DNA of 64,000 nucleotides, taken from positions 5,472,525 through 5,536,524 of the forward strand of contig NZ_CP012159.1 of the NCBI RefSeq assembly GCF_001189295.1, read 5' to 3'. A model generated the notes under the pieces. It was given only the letters and a program-made list of their open reading frames with translations, searched no databases and had not been told where the DNA came from. This DNA is from Chondromyces crocatus (lineage in GTDB: Bacteria; Myxococcota_A; Polyangia; Polyangiales; Polyangiaceae). Of the stretch, positions 41,684-49,807 are shown piece by piece. A program made the translations under genes and the position numbers. How positions within the stretch are numbered: position 1 is the first letter of the stretch; each line of letters opens with the position of its first letter.

Positions 41684-44542
41684 ATGCTTGCTCCGGCGAA
41701 GAACCCCATCGATGTGTTCTTCACCTACGCTCCCAGGGACGAAGATCTACAGCCGAAGCTCGAGATCCACCTCGACGCGCTGAAGCGGCAGGGTTTCATC
41801 CGGAGCTACAAGGGATGGCCGCTCGATGCCTTGAAGGAGCGGCAGGAGCAGGCGACGCAGAGCTTGCACGAGGCGAGGATCGTGCTGCTCCTCGTGAGCT
41901 CGGACTTTCTGCACGATGGGTCGTGGCGCCTCCCGGAGCTGCGCGAAGCGCTCCAGAGGGACGGGAAGGGGGAGTGTCGCGTCATCCCCGTCATCCTCCG
42001 CCCGTGTTCGTGGGAGAAGACGTCCCTCGGGCGTCTCTCTGCGCTGCCGGCGCGGGCGAGGGCGGTGACGAGCTACCCGAACCAGAGCGAAGCGTTCGCG
42101 GAGATCGCCAAGGGCATTCGCATCGCGGTGCGGGACCTGAGCCCCGCGCAGAAGCGACCGCCGGGGAGCTCGCCGGATCTCGGTGAGGCGGCGCCCGAGA
42201 TCAAGAAGTTGCCTCCTCGTAATCCCAGCTTCACGGGTCGTGATCGGCTCCTGAGCGATCTCAGGGCGGCGCTCACGTCGGGAGGGCCCGCCGCGCTGAC
42301 GCAGGCCATCAGCGGGCTCGGCGGTGTGGGCAAGACCCAGCTCGCCGCCGAGTACGCGCACCGTTACGCGAACCAGTACGACGTGGTCTGGTGGGTGAGG
42401 GCCGAGGAGCCCGCCATGATCGCAGAAGAGTTCGCGCAGCTGGCCGCGGCGCTGGGGCTGCCGGAGAAGGACGAAGCCGATCAGCGGCTCGCGGTGGAGG
42501 CGGTGCGGAGCTGGCTCTCTCGTCATGATCGCTGGCTCCTCGTCCTCGACAACGTCAACGATCCGAAGACGCTGACGCCGTTCCTTCCGCACCCTCGCAC
42601 CGGCCACGTGATCATCACGTCGCGCAACCCGAGCTGGCGAGGCGTCGCCACGCCGCTCCCGGTGCCGACCCTGGAGCGGAGCGAGTCGGTGAAGCTCCTG
42701 CTCGATCGTACCCACCAGGACGACACGCCGGCGGCAGAGCGCCTCGCCGAGGCCCTCGGGGACCTTCCGCTCGCGCTGGTCCAGGCGGCGGCGACCATCG
42801 AAGAGACCCAGTCGACGATCGCCACCTACTACAACGCCTTCGGGGAACACCTGCGCGATCTACTCGGGCGGGGGGTACCCACCGACTATCCGGCGCCCGT
42901 GGCCACCACCTGGGGGCTCGCGTTGCAGGAGGCGCAGCGCATCTCGCCGATCGCCGTCGATCTCTTGCGGCTCTGTGCCTTTCTCGCGCCGGACGACATT
43001 CCCCGCGAGGGGCTCGCTCGCGCCGGAGAGCACGTCCCGCCGCAGCTCGCGGAGGCGATGGCCGACCCGTTCGCGCTCGATGACGCCGTGGCTGCGCTGC
43101 GGCGTTACTCCTTCATGGAGGTCCATGAAGGGGTGATCTCGGTCCACCGTCTGGTGCAGGCGGTGGTGCGCGATCGGCTCCCCGAAGAAGATCTGAAGAT
43201 CTGGGCCGACGCCGCGGTGACGCTCGTGGATCACGAGTTCCCGGAAGGGAGCGACAAGGTCGAGAACTGGCCCCTGTGCGCGCGGTGGCTGCCGCACGCG
43301 CTGACCGCGGTGGTGCACGCCGAGCTGCATGGGGTGGCCCGGGAAGCGCGAGCGCGGCTTCTCGCCAGGTTCGCGGTGTATCTCCAGGTGCGTGCCGCGT
43401 TCGCCGAAGCGAAGGGGTACCTGGATCAGGCGCTCGCTCTGCACGAGGCCGAGTACGGTTCCGATGATCCTCGGGTCGCGTCCGTGCTGAGGAACCTCGG
43501 GAGCGTGCTCCACGATCTGGGCGACCTGGGGGGAGCGCGTGGGTGCTTCGAGCGAGCGCTCCGGATCGATGTGGCCACCTACGGGTACGACCATCCCGAG
43601 GTGGCGCACGACGTGAACGATCTGGGCAGCGTGCTCATGGATCTCGGTGATCTGCCAGCGGCGCGAAAGTACCTGGAGCGGGCGCTCAGCATCGACGAGG
43701 CGACCTACGGTCCCGACCACCCCAGCGTGGCGATCCGGCTGAACAACCTGGGTGCGCTGTTCCGCGATCTCGGAGACTTCACCAGCGCCCGGGCGCACCT
43801 GGAGCGCGCGCTGGCGATCGACGTGGGGGCGTACGGCGAAGATCACCCGACGGTCGCGCATGGCAGGACGAACCTCGGCCGCCTCCTGCATGATCTCGGC
43901 GACCTCCAGGGGGCACGCGCGCAGTTCGAGGAAGCGCTCACCATCGACGAGCAGACGTACGGCTACTACCATCCGCGCTTCGCCCTCGCGCTCAACAACC
44001 GCGGCCGCGTCTTGCGCGACCTGGGGGATCTCGCGGGCGCCCGAGCCGACTTCGAGCGCGCTCTCGCCATCGTGGAGGCGACGTACGGCCCTGATCACCC
44101 GGACGTGGCGCGGGACATCAACAACCTGGGCAGCGTGCTGCGCGATCTCGGCGACCTCGAGGGGGCCCGGGGATGCTTCGAGCGCGTCCTCAAGATCGCC
44201 GAGGCGACCTACGGGCCGGACCATCCGGCCGTGGCCATCGGGTGTAACAACCTGGGCAGCGTCCTCCAGGCCATCGGCGATCTGGAGGGGGCGCGGAGTG
44301 AGCTGGAGCGGGCACTCTCCATCGCGCAGACGACATATGGCCCCGATCACCCGGTGGTGGCGAGCATCGTGAACAACCTGGGGAGGGTACTGCAGGCGCT
44401 CGGGGATCTGCCCGGCGCCTGGCAGCAGATCGAGCGCGCCGTGACCATCGCGACCAAGGCGCTCGGGCCCAGTCACCCCTCGGTGCAGATCTTCTCGCGG
44501 AACCTGGCCCGCATCAGCGATGCCCTCGGCAGCGCCCCCTGA
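41684..44542 (+). CDS. TIR-NB-ARC-TPR protein (STAND family)
   Basis: 952 residues; ATG 41684 follows GAGAGGA. TIR domain 8-150 (IDVFFTYAPRDEDLQPKLE; the putative catalytic Glu85 is kept in WRLPELREAL). NB-ARC 185-500: P-loop ISGLGGVGKTQLAAEYAHR, Walker B WLLVLDNVND, VIITSRNPSW and LGDLPLALVQAAATIEE. A helical region follows, and then from ~585 eight to nine kinesin-light-chain-type TPRs of 42 residues, each with NNLGxVLxDLGDLxGA and a YGPDHPxVA spacer. The architecture is that of a trigger-sensing STAND ATPase with a TIR effector, as in bacterial relatives of NLRs. It lies downstream of the SIR2-TIR/NB-ARC pair on the same strand. Confidence 0.93.
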   Translation: MLAPAKNPIDVFFTYAPRDEDLQPKLEIHLDALKRQGFIRSYKGWPLDALKERQEQATQSLHEARIVLLLVSSDFLHDGSWRLPELREALQRDGKGECRVIPVILRPCSWEKTSLGRLSALPARARAVTSYPNQSEAFAEIAKGIRIAVRDLSPAQKRPPGSSPDLGEAAPEIKKLPPRNPSFTGRDRLLSDLRAALTSGGPAALTQAISGLGGVGKTQLAAEYAHRYANQYDVVWWVRAEEPAMIAEEFAQLAAALGLPEKDEADQRLAVEAVRSWLSRHDRWLLVLDNVNDPKTLTPFLPHPRTGHVIITSRNPSWRGVATPLPVPTLERSESVKLLLDRTHQDDTPAAERLAEALGDLPLALVQAAATIEETQSTIATYYNAFGEHLRDLLGRGVPTDYPAPVATTWGLALQEAQRISPIAVDLLRLCAFLAPDDIPREGLARAGEHVPPQLAEAMADPFALDDAVAALRRYSFMEVHEGVISVHRLVQAVVRDRLPEEDLKIWADAAVTLVDHEFPEGSDKVENWPLCARWLPHALTAVVHAELHGVAREARARLLARFAVYLQVRAAFAEAKGYLDQALALHEAEYGSDDPRVASVLRNLGSVLHDLGDLGGARGCFERALRIDVATYGYDHPEVAHDVNDLGSVLMDLGDLPAARKYLERALSIDEATYGPDHPSVAIRLNNLGALFRDLGDFTSARAHLERALAIDVGAYGEDHPTVAHGRTNLGRLLHDLGDLQGARAQFEEALTIDEQTYGYYHPRFALALNNRGRVLRDLGDLAGARADFERALAIVEATYGPDHPDVARDINNLGSVLRDLGDLEGARGCFERVLKIAEATYGPDHPAVAIGCNNLGSVLQAIGDLEGARSELERALSIAQTTYGPDHPVVASIVNNLGRVLQALGDLPGAWQQIERAVTIATKALGPSHPSVQIFSRNLARISDALGSAP

Positions 44543-44640
44543 CGGCGCATCGCTGCGGCGCGCCGGGCACCGGCGGACGGGGAGGCGAAGAGAGCTGGGG
44601 AGGCGGGGCGGCGGGGGCGTGTGCCCCCGCCAGGTGTGCG

Positions 44641-46365
44641 TCAGAGGAGGATGTGCATCGGCCGCTCCAGGAGCTGCCGTAGCGCCTTCAGGAACGTCGC
44701 GCCCACGGCGCCGTCGACGACCCGATGGTCGCACGACAGTGTCATCGCCATCCGTCGGCCAGGGACGATCTGCTCGTCCTTCACGACGGGTTCCCGACGG
44801 ACCTGCCCGACGGCCAGGATCGCGCCCTCCGGCGGGTTGATCACGGCGGCGAACTCGTCGATGCCGAACATCCCCAGGTTGGAGATGGAGAACGTCCCGT
44901 TGGCCATCTCATCCGCGCGCAGCTTCTTCGAGCGCGCTCGCTGCGCGAGGTCGCGCACCTCGCTCGCGATCTGAAGCACCGACTTCTGGTCGGCGTTGCG
45001 CAGGACGGGCGTCATCAGCCCTTCGGGGACGGCGACGGCCACGGAGATGTCGACCCGCTTGTGGACGAGAATGGCGTCGGCAGTGAACTGCGCGTTGCAC
45101 TCCGGGACGCGCTTCAGCGCGATGGCGCACGCCTTGATCAGCAGGTCGTTGAACGAGATCTTCTGCGCCTCCTCGCCCTTGGGGGCGCCAGCGGCGAGTT
45201 CGGCGTTGATCTGTTCGCGGAGCACGTTCAGCGGATCCGCGTCGATGTCGATGGTCAGATAGAAGTGCGGGACCGTCTGCTTCGACTCGGTGAGCCGACG
45301 CGCGATGGCCTTGCGCATCATGCTGAGCGGCCGTGACTCGGGCGCCGCAAGGCCTTCGGCCTCCGGGGCGGGAGCGGGGCGAGCCGGGGGAGGGGATTGC
45401 TTCCCTTCCACGGGCTTCGCGCCGGCGGCCTTCTTCGCCTTCGGCGGCTCCGCTGCACGGGCGGGAGGCGGTGACTTCAGCGCCGCCTCGACATCCCGCG
45501 CGATGATCCGGCCACCAGGGCCAGAGCCCGAGAGCTGCTTGAGATCGAGCTCATGCTCGCGCGCGAGCTTGCGAACGTACGGAGAAGCTCGGACTCGGCC
45601 GGGTTCCGTCGACGAAGGCTGCTCAGGAGCGGCGTCGTCGCCACCTCGACGGCGGTCGGCTCCCTTGGCCACATCCTTCTTGGACTTGGCTTTCTCGGAC
45701 TTGTCCTTGCCGCCGTCGTCCTTCTTCTTGGGCGCGGCCTTCCTGGACTCGTCCTTCTTCTTTGAGGCCTCTTCCTCGGCATCCTCGTCGGACTCGTCTT
45801 CGTCGGACTCGTCTTCGTCGGACTCGTCTTCGTCAGACTCGCCTTCGTCGGACTCGTCTTCATCGGACTCGTCTTCATCGGACTCGTCTTCATCGGACTC
45901 GTCTTCGCCCGACTCATCCTCGTCAGACTCGTCTTCGGACTCGTCCTCGTCTTCGGACTCGTCCTCGTCCTCGTCGGTCTCGTCCTCGTCGGACTCATCC
46001 TTCTTGGAGTCGCCCTTCTTGGCTTTCTCCTTCTTGGAGTCGTCCTTCTTGGCCTCGTCCTTCTTCTTGGCGCCCCCTTCGTCGGCCTTACCACCTGCCT
46101 TGGCCACGAGCTCGGAGATGTCCTCGCCCTTCTCGCCAAGGATTGCCACGGCCTGACCCAGCTGGGCCACGTCGCCAGCTGGGACCAGGATCTTCAGCAA
46201 GGTCCCCTTATCGAAGGAGCGGTACTCCATCGTCGCCTTGTCGGTTTCGACTTCGGCGAGCAGGTCGTCGACGGCGACCTCGTCCCCTTCCTTCTTGTGC
46301 CATTCGCTGATCTGCCCCTCTTCCATGGTCGGGGACAGCTTCGGCAGCTCCAGGATCTTCGCCAT
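44641..46365 (-). CDS. pdhC: Pyruvate dehydrogenase E2, dihydrolipoamide acetyltransferase
   Basis: 574 residues from ATG 46365. Lipoyl domain 1-80 with the lipoylated Lys in VETDKATMEYRS. An unusual acidic linker (~85-260) made of Asp/Glu/Ser repeats flanked by Lys-rich segments. A peripheral-subunit-binding domain follows (ASPYVRKLAREHELDLKQL ... GRIIARDVEAAL) and then the catalytic core with HRVVDGAVG near the C-terminus (His and Asp of HxxxDG). It transfers acetyl from lipoamide to CoA. Last gene of the pdhA-pdhB-pdhC operon, 11 bp after pdhB; no E3 gene here. Confidence 0.95.
   Translation of the reverse strand: MAKILELPKLSPTMEEGQISEWHKKEGDEVAVDDLLAEVETDKATMEYRSFDKGTLLKILVPAGDVAQLGQAVAILGEKGEDISELVAKAGGKADEGGAKKKDEAKKDDSKKEKAKKGDSKKDESDEDETDEDEDESEDEDESEDESDEDESGEDESDEDESDEDESDEDESDEGESDEDESDEDESDEDESDEDAEEEASKKKDESRKAAPKKKDDGGKDKSEKAKSKKDVAKGADRRRGGDDAAPEQPSSTEPGRVRASPYVRKLAREHELDLKQLSGSGPGGRIIARDVEAALKSPPPARAAEPPKAKKAAGAKPVEGKQSPPPARPAPAPEAEGLAAPESRPLSMMRKAIARRLTESKQTVPHFYLTIDIDADPLNVLREQINAELAAGAPKGEEAQKISFNDLLIKACAIALKRVPECNAQFTADAILVHKRVDISVAVAVPEGLMTPVLRNADQKSVLQIASEVRDLAQRARSKKLRADEMANGTFSISNLGMFGIDEFAAVINPPEGAILAVGQVRREPVVKDEQIVPGRRMAMTLSCDHRVVDGAVGATFLKALRQLLERPMHILL
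45770..46000 (-). repeat. 15-bp tandem repeats encoding the acidic linker of E2
   Basis: Imperfect copies of TCGTCTTCGTCGGAC on the plus strand (GAC/GAG/TCC codons on the minus) encode SDEDE-type units; about ten clear copies. Reading frame retained. Confidence 0.85.
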
Positions 46366-46376
46366 CCGACTCTCCT

Positions 46377-47360
46377 TCAGCTCCGGTAGAGCACCTGGTT
46401 CACGGCCTCGAGGATCCGCGGCACGTTCGGAATCACGTGCTGCTCGAGCTTTGCGTTGTACGGCATCGGGTAATCGAGCGTCGTCACGCGAAGCACGGGT
46501 GCGTCGAGATCGTCGAAGGCGAGCCGCTGGATCCGGTCCGAGACCTCCGCGCCCACGCCACCGAAGGGCCACCCCTCGTAAGCGATGACGGCCCTGTGGG
46601 TCTTCCGCACGCTCTTCACGATCGTCTCCTCGTCGAGGGGGCGGATCGAGCGCAGATCGACGATCTCGGCGCTGATGCCTTGCTTCTCCAGCTCCTCCGC
46701 GGCCTGGAGGGCCACATGCGCCAGGCGGCTCCAGGCCACGATGGTCACGTCCTTGCCCTCTCGGGTCACCTTCGCCACGCCCATCGGGATGGTGAGATCT
46801 GGATCGTCCGATACCTCACCCTTCACGTTGTAGAGCGTCTCGCTCTCCATGAACAGCACCGGGTCGTCGTCGCGGATGGCCGTCTTCAGCAGGCCCTTCG
46901 CATCGGCAGGCGTCGCGGGGGCCAGCACCTTCAGGCCAGGCACGTGAGCATAGAGATGCTCCATCGCGTGGGAGTGTTGCGAGCCGACCTGCCGGGCCGA
47001 CGCATTCGGAGCCCGGAGCACGATGGGGACGCTGAACTGCCCACCCGACATCTGCCGGATCTTGGCGGCGTTGTTGAGGATCTGATCGAAGGCGACCGCG
47101 GAGAAATTCCACGTCATGTACTCGACGATCGGCCGGAGGCCGACCATGGCCGCCCCGATGGAGATCCCCGTGAACCCGCTCTCGGTGATGGGGGCGTCGA
47201 TCACCCGCTTCGGGCCGAAGCGCTCGAGCATCCCTTCGCTCACCTTGTAGGCGCCCTGGTAGTGCCCGACCTCTTCGCCGACGAGGTAGACCCGGCTGTC
47301 GCGGTCCATCTCCTCGATCATCGCCGCGCGAACGGCCTCTCGATATCGCAGCGTGCTCAT
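46377..47360 (-). CDS. pdhB: Pyruvate dehydrogenase E1 beta subunit
   Basis: 327 residues. Start ATG overlaps the pdhA stop (ATGA). Typical E1-beta blocks: YLVGEEVGHYQGAYKVSEGM, ITESGFTGISIGAAM, GSQHSHAMEHLYAHVPGLKV and the C-terminal EGWPFGGVGAEVSDRI. With E1-alpha it forms the thiamine-diphosphate decarboxylase of the pyruvate dehydrogenase complex. Confidence 0.95.
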   Translation of the reverse strand: MSTLRYREAVRAAMIEEMDRDSRVYLVGEEVGHYQGAYKVSEGMLERFGPKRVIDAPITESGFTGISIGAAMVGLRPIVEYMTWNFSAVAFDQILNNAAKIRQMSGGQFSVPIVLRAPNASARQVGSQHSHAMEHLYAHVPGLKVLAPATPADAKGLLKTAIRDDDPVLFMESETLYNVKGEVSDDPDLTIPMGVAKVTREGKDVTIVAWSRLAHVALQAAEELEKQGISAEIVDLRSIRPLDEETIVKSVRKTHRAVIAYEGWPFGGVGAEVSDRIQRLAFDDLDAPVLRVTTLDYPMPYNAKLEQHVIPNVPRILEAVNQVLYRS

Positions 47361-48334
47361 CGCGCGAACGCTCCCGTGTACGTGGTGGAGGCCAGGAGCT
47401 CCGGCCCCGGCTCTTCGCTCTCGTCGGCGAAGCGGATCGCGTCGGCGATCTCTTCTTCGACTTCTTTCTCGAGGCGCTCCAGCGCCTCTGCGTGTCCCTT
47501 CTCCTCCAGCTCGAGGCGGGAGCGCAGGACCACGTCCTTCCGCTTGCGCTCGTCCAGCTCGTCCTTGGTCCGGTATTTCCCGGGATCGCTCATCGAGTGG
47601 CCGCGGAACCGGTAGGTCTGGATCTCCACGAGCGTCGGCTCCTGCGTCTCCCGCACCCGATCCACGACGGCGTGGAGCCGATCGCGCACCTGGAGGACGT
47701 TCTCGGCGGCAAACCGTTCGCGAGCCATCCCGTAGCCGAGAGCCTTCTGCGAGACGTCTGCCACGCTGAGCGTCCGCGAGAGCGGCGTTCCCATCGCGTA
47801 CTCGTTGTTCTCGCAGACGAACACGACGGGCAGTCGCCACAGCGAGGCCAGCGACATGCCCTCGTGGAAGTCGCCGATGCTCACCGCCCCCTCGCCGAAG
47901 AACACCATCGACACGCGATCCTCGTCCCGGTACTTCGAGGCGAAGGCCGTGCCCACCCCGATGGGGATGTGACCGCCGACGATCCCGTAGCCGCCGAGCA
48001 TGTTGTGCTCGCGGTCGAAGAAGTGCATCGAGCCGCCCAGGCCCTTGGAGCAGCCAGTGACCTTGCCGAACAGCTCGGCCATCGCTGACCGCGCCGTCAT
48101 CCCGCGCGCCAGCGCCAGGCCGTGATCGCGGTACGTGGTCAGCATGTAGTCGTCGTGTCGCATCGCCGCATGGGCCCCCACGGCGATCGCTTCTTGCCCG
48201 ATGTACAGGTGCAAGAAGCCGCCGATCTTGCCTTGCGCGTATGCCCTTGCCGCTTCTTCCTCGAACCGGCGGATGAGGAACATCTGCCGGTAGAGCTTGA
48301 GGTGCAGCTCGTCGCTCGTATCCAACGTCGTCAT
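47357..48334 (-). CDS. pdhA: Pyruvate dehydrogenase E1 alpha subunit
   Basis: 325 residues. GGSMHFFDREHNMLGGYGIVGGHIPIGVG and the thiamine-diphosphate motif (GEGAVSIGDFHEGMSLASLW through ENNEYAMGT) are intact; the phosphorylation-loop-like YRFRGHSMSDP is present. First gene of the leftward pdhABC operon. Confidence 0.95.
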   Translation of the reverse strand: MTTLDTSDELHLKLYRQMFLIRRFEEEAARAYAQGKIGGFLHLYIGQEAIAVGAHAAMRHDDYMLTTYRDHGLALARGMTARSAMAELFGKVTGCSKGLGGSMHFFDREHNMLGGYGIVGGHIPIGVGTAFASKYRDEDRVSMVFFGEGAVSIGDFHEGMSLASLWRLPVVFVCENNEYAMGTPLSRTLSVADVSQKALGYGMARERFAAENVLQVRDRLHAVVDRVRETQEPTLVEIQTYRFRGHSMSDPGKYRTKDELDERKRKDVVLRSRLELEEKGHAEALERLEKEVEEEIADAIRFADESEEPGPELLASTTYTGAFAR

Positions 48335-48352
48335 GGGCCTCCAGGGCCCGGT

Positions 48353-49669
48353 TTAGGAGACTTTGGTGCGTCTGACAATGCGCCTGCGGTGGACGAGTGC
48401 TCCCACGACGATGGCGCTGAGCGTCATTGCGACGCCCGAACTGCGCATGGTTCGCGAAAAACCTGCGCTCGACCCGATGCCGCAGCCTCCCTGAAGCTCC
48501 AGGCGCTCGGGCGCTGGTGATCCCGAAGGTCCGCCATCCGTCCCTCCGCCCTCTCCGCCGAGAGACTCACATACGCCCGCTTCGCAGCGGCTGTCGTCGG
48601 GGCATGCGTCGCTGGCCAGATCCTGATCCGGGATCCCATCGCAGTCGTCGTCCACCCCGTCACACCGATCATCCGCAGCGTCCGGTGAGATGTTCGGGTT
48701 GCCGTCGTCACAGTCGTCTCCGCCGCAGAGCATCGCGCCGTGGCCATCGCCGTCGACATCGAGGCACGCCTCCAGCGCATCCCGGAACAGCACCCCCTGG
48801 CCACCGACTGCGCCCGAGCAAGGGCCGCTCTCGCCTCCGTGAAGTTCGACGGCGGGGACCGCTTGCAGCGGGTCCTGTGTCCTGAGGACCACCACGCCAC
48901 CGCCACCGCCACCGCCGTGGGAGCTGCTCCCGGTGCCTCCTCGACCTCCGCGGACCGAGATCACCCCGCCACCCGAGAGTTCGACGGCGATGATCTCGAC
49001 TGCGCCACCGGCGCCACCACCCGAGCCGAGCTCCAGCACGTTGAGGCCATCGCCTCCGCGCGCTGCCACCAGGCCATCGATCTGGATCTCCGCCGCTTCC
49101 AGCCGGATGAAGCCGCCGCCATGCCCTCCGCGCGAGGGCCCGGTGGTCGTCAGGGGGAAGGACGCGCCGCCCGCGCTGCCTGGCCAGAGCGCGCTCACCG
49201 GATCCGCGTAGCTCGAGCCACCGGGGACGCCGCCGAACGGGGCGCACAGCAGGGTCACCCCGGCGGCGCCTGCGCCCGCGCTGCCGCCACCCGAGCCAGG
49301 TCCGCCGGGGGTGGCCTGGCGCCGTCCACCGGAGGCGGTCCCGGTAGGGGCGGCGCCATCGGCTGCGTCGGCCCCTGGATACCCCGCACTGGTCGCGTCG
49401 ATGCTCCCGCCGGCCTCGACCACGATCCGGCCCGCCCGGATGTGCAAGGTGCCCGGATTCACCCCGTCCCGCGCCACCCGCAGGATGCCATTCGGCCGCA
49501 CGACGAGTTCTGAGAACAGGTGCTCTCCGCGGAGGAGCTGCTCCCCCTCGATGACCCGCACGGGGGCTGCTCCCGCCGTCCCCTCGGTGAGCAGGACCAG
49601 CGTCAAGCCCGCTGCCGCAGCAGCACACATCTCCCGCAACATGCGACGGATGCTAGACGGACCCCGCAA
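48353..49669 (-). CDS. Secreted Gly-rich protein with MopE-like Asp/Cys motif and MYXO-CTERM-like tail
   Basis: 438 residues. Signal peptide to about residue 34 (LTLVLLTEGTAGAA). A Gly-rich region with beta-helix-like repeats (residues ~60-300) precedes a metal-binding-type motif of the MopE class: DVDGDGHGAML, GGDDCDDGNPNISPDAADDRCDGVDDDCDG. The C-terminus has a Cys-Gly (QGGCGIGSS), a hydrophobic helix and an Arg cluster (HRRRIVRR), as in MYXO-CTERM surface-sorting signals. Likely a cell-surface protein; function unknown. The gene lies just downstream of pdhABC's promoter side and transcribes in the same direction, toward pdhA. Confidence 0.8.
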   Translation of the reverse strand: MRGPSSIRRMLREMCAAAAAGLTLVLLTEGTAGAAPVRVIEGEQLLRGEHLFSELVVRPNGILRVARDGVNPGTLHIRAGRIVVEAGGSIDATSAGYPGADAADGAAPTGTASGGRRQATPGGPGSGGGSAGAGAAGVTLLCAPFGGVPGGSSYADPVSALWPGSAGGASFPLTTTGPSRGGHGGGFIRLEAAEIQIDGLVAARGGDGLNVLELGSGGGAGGAVEIIAVELSGGGVISVRGGRGGTGSSSHGGGGGGGVVVLRTQDPLQAVPAVELHGGESGPCSGAVGGQGVLFRDALEACLDVDGDGHGAMLCGGDDCDDGNPNISPDAADDRCDGVDDDCDGIPDQDLASDACPDDSRCEAGVCESLGGEGGGTDGGPSGSPAPERLELQGGCGIGSSAGFSRTMRSSGVAMTLSAIVVGALVHRRRIVRRTKVS

Positions 49670-49718
49670 TGACAGGGCGACAAAAGGCGGCGCTTCCGCA
49701 CCGCACGAGGTCCCGCTG

Positions 49719-49763
49719 CTGGACGAGGTCCCGCTGGACGAGGTCCCGCTGGACGAGGTCCCA
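49719..49763. repeat. Three tandem 15-bp repeats
   Basis: CTGGACGAGGTCCCG three times (49719-49763, last base changed). Intergenic, upstream of the MYXO-CTERM gene and downstream of the kinase gene. Confidence 0.9.
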
Positions 49764-49807
49764 CCGAAGGGGAGGGGTGGCGTGCGTGAGCCGCGCTGCT
49801 CCGCGCT

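Noticed and set aside
45470-46160. Ser-rich and Arg-rich frames opposite the E2 acidic linker
   Set aside because: Generated by the same tandem repeat in other frames; no start or composition support.
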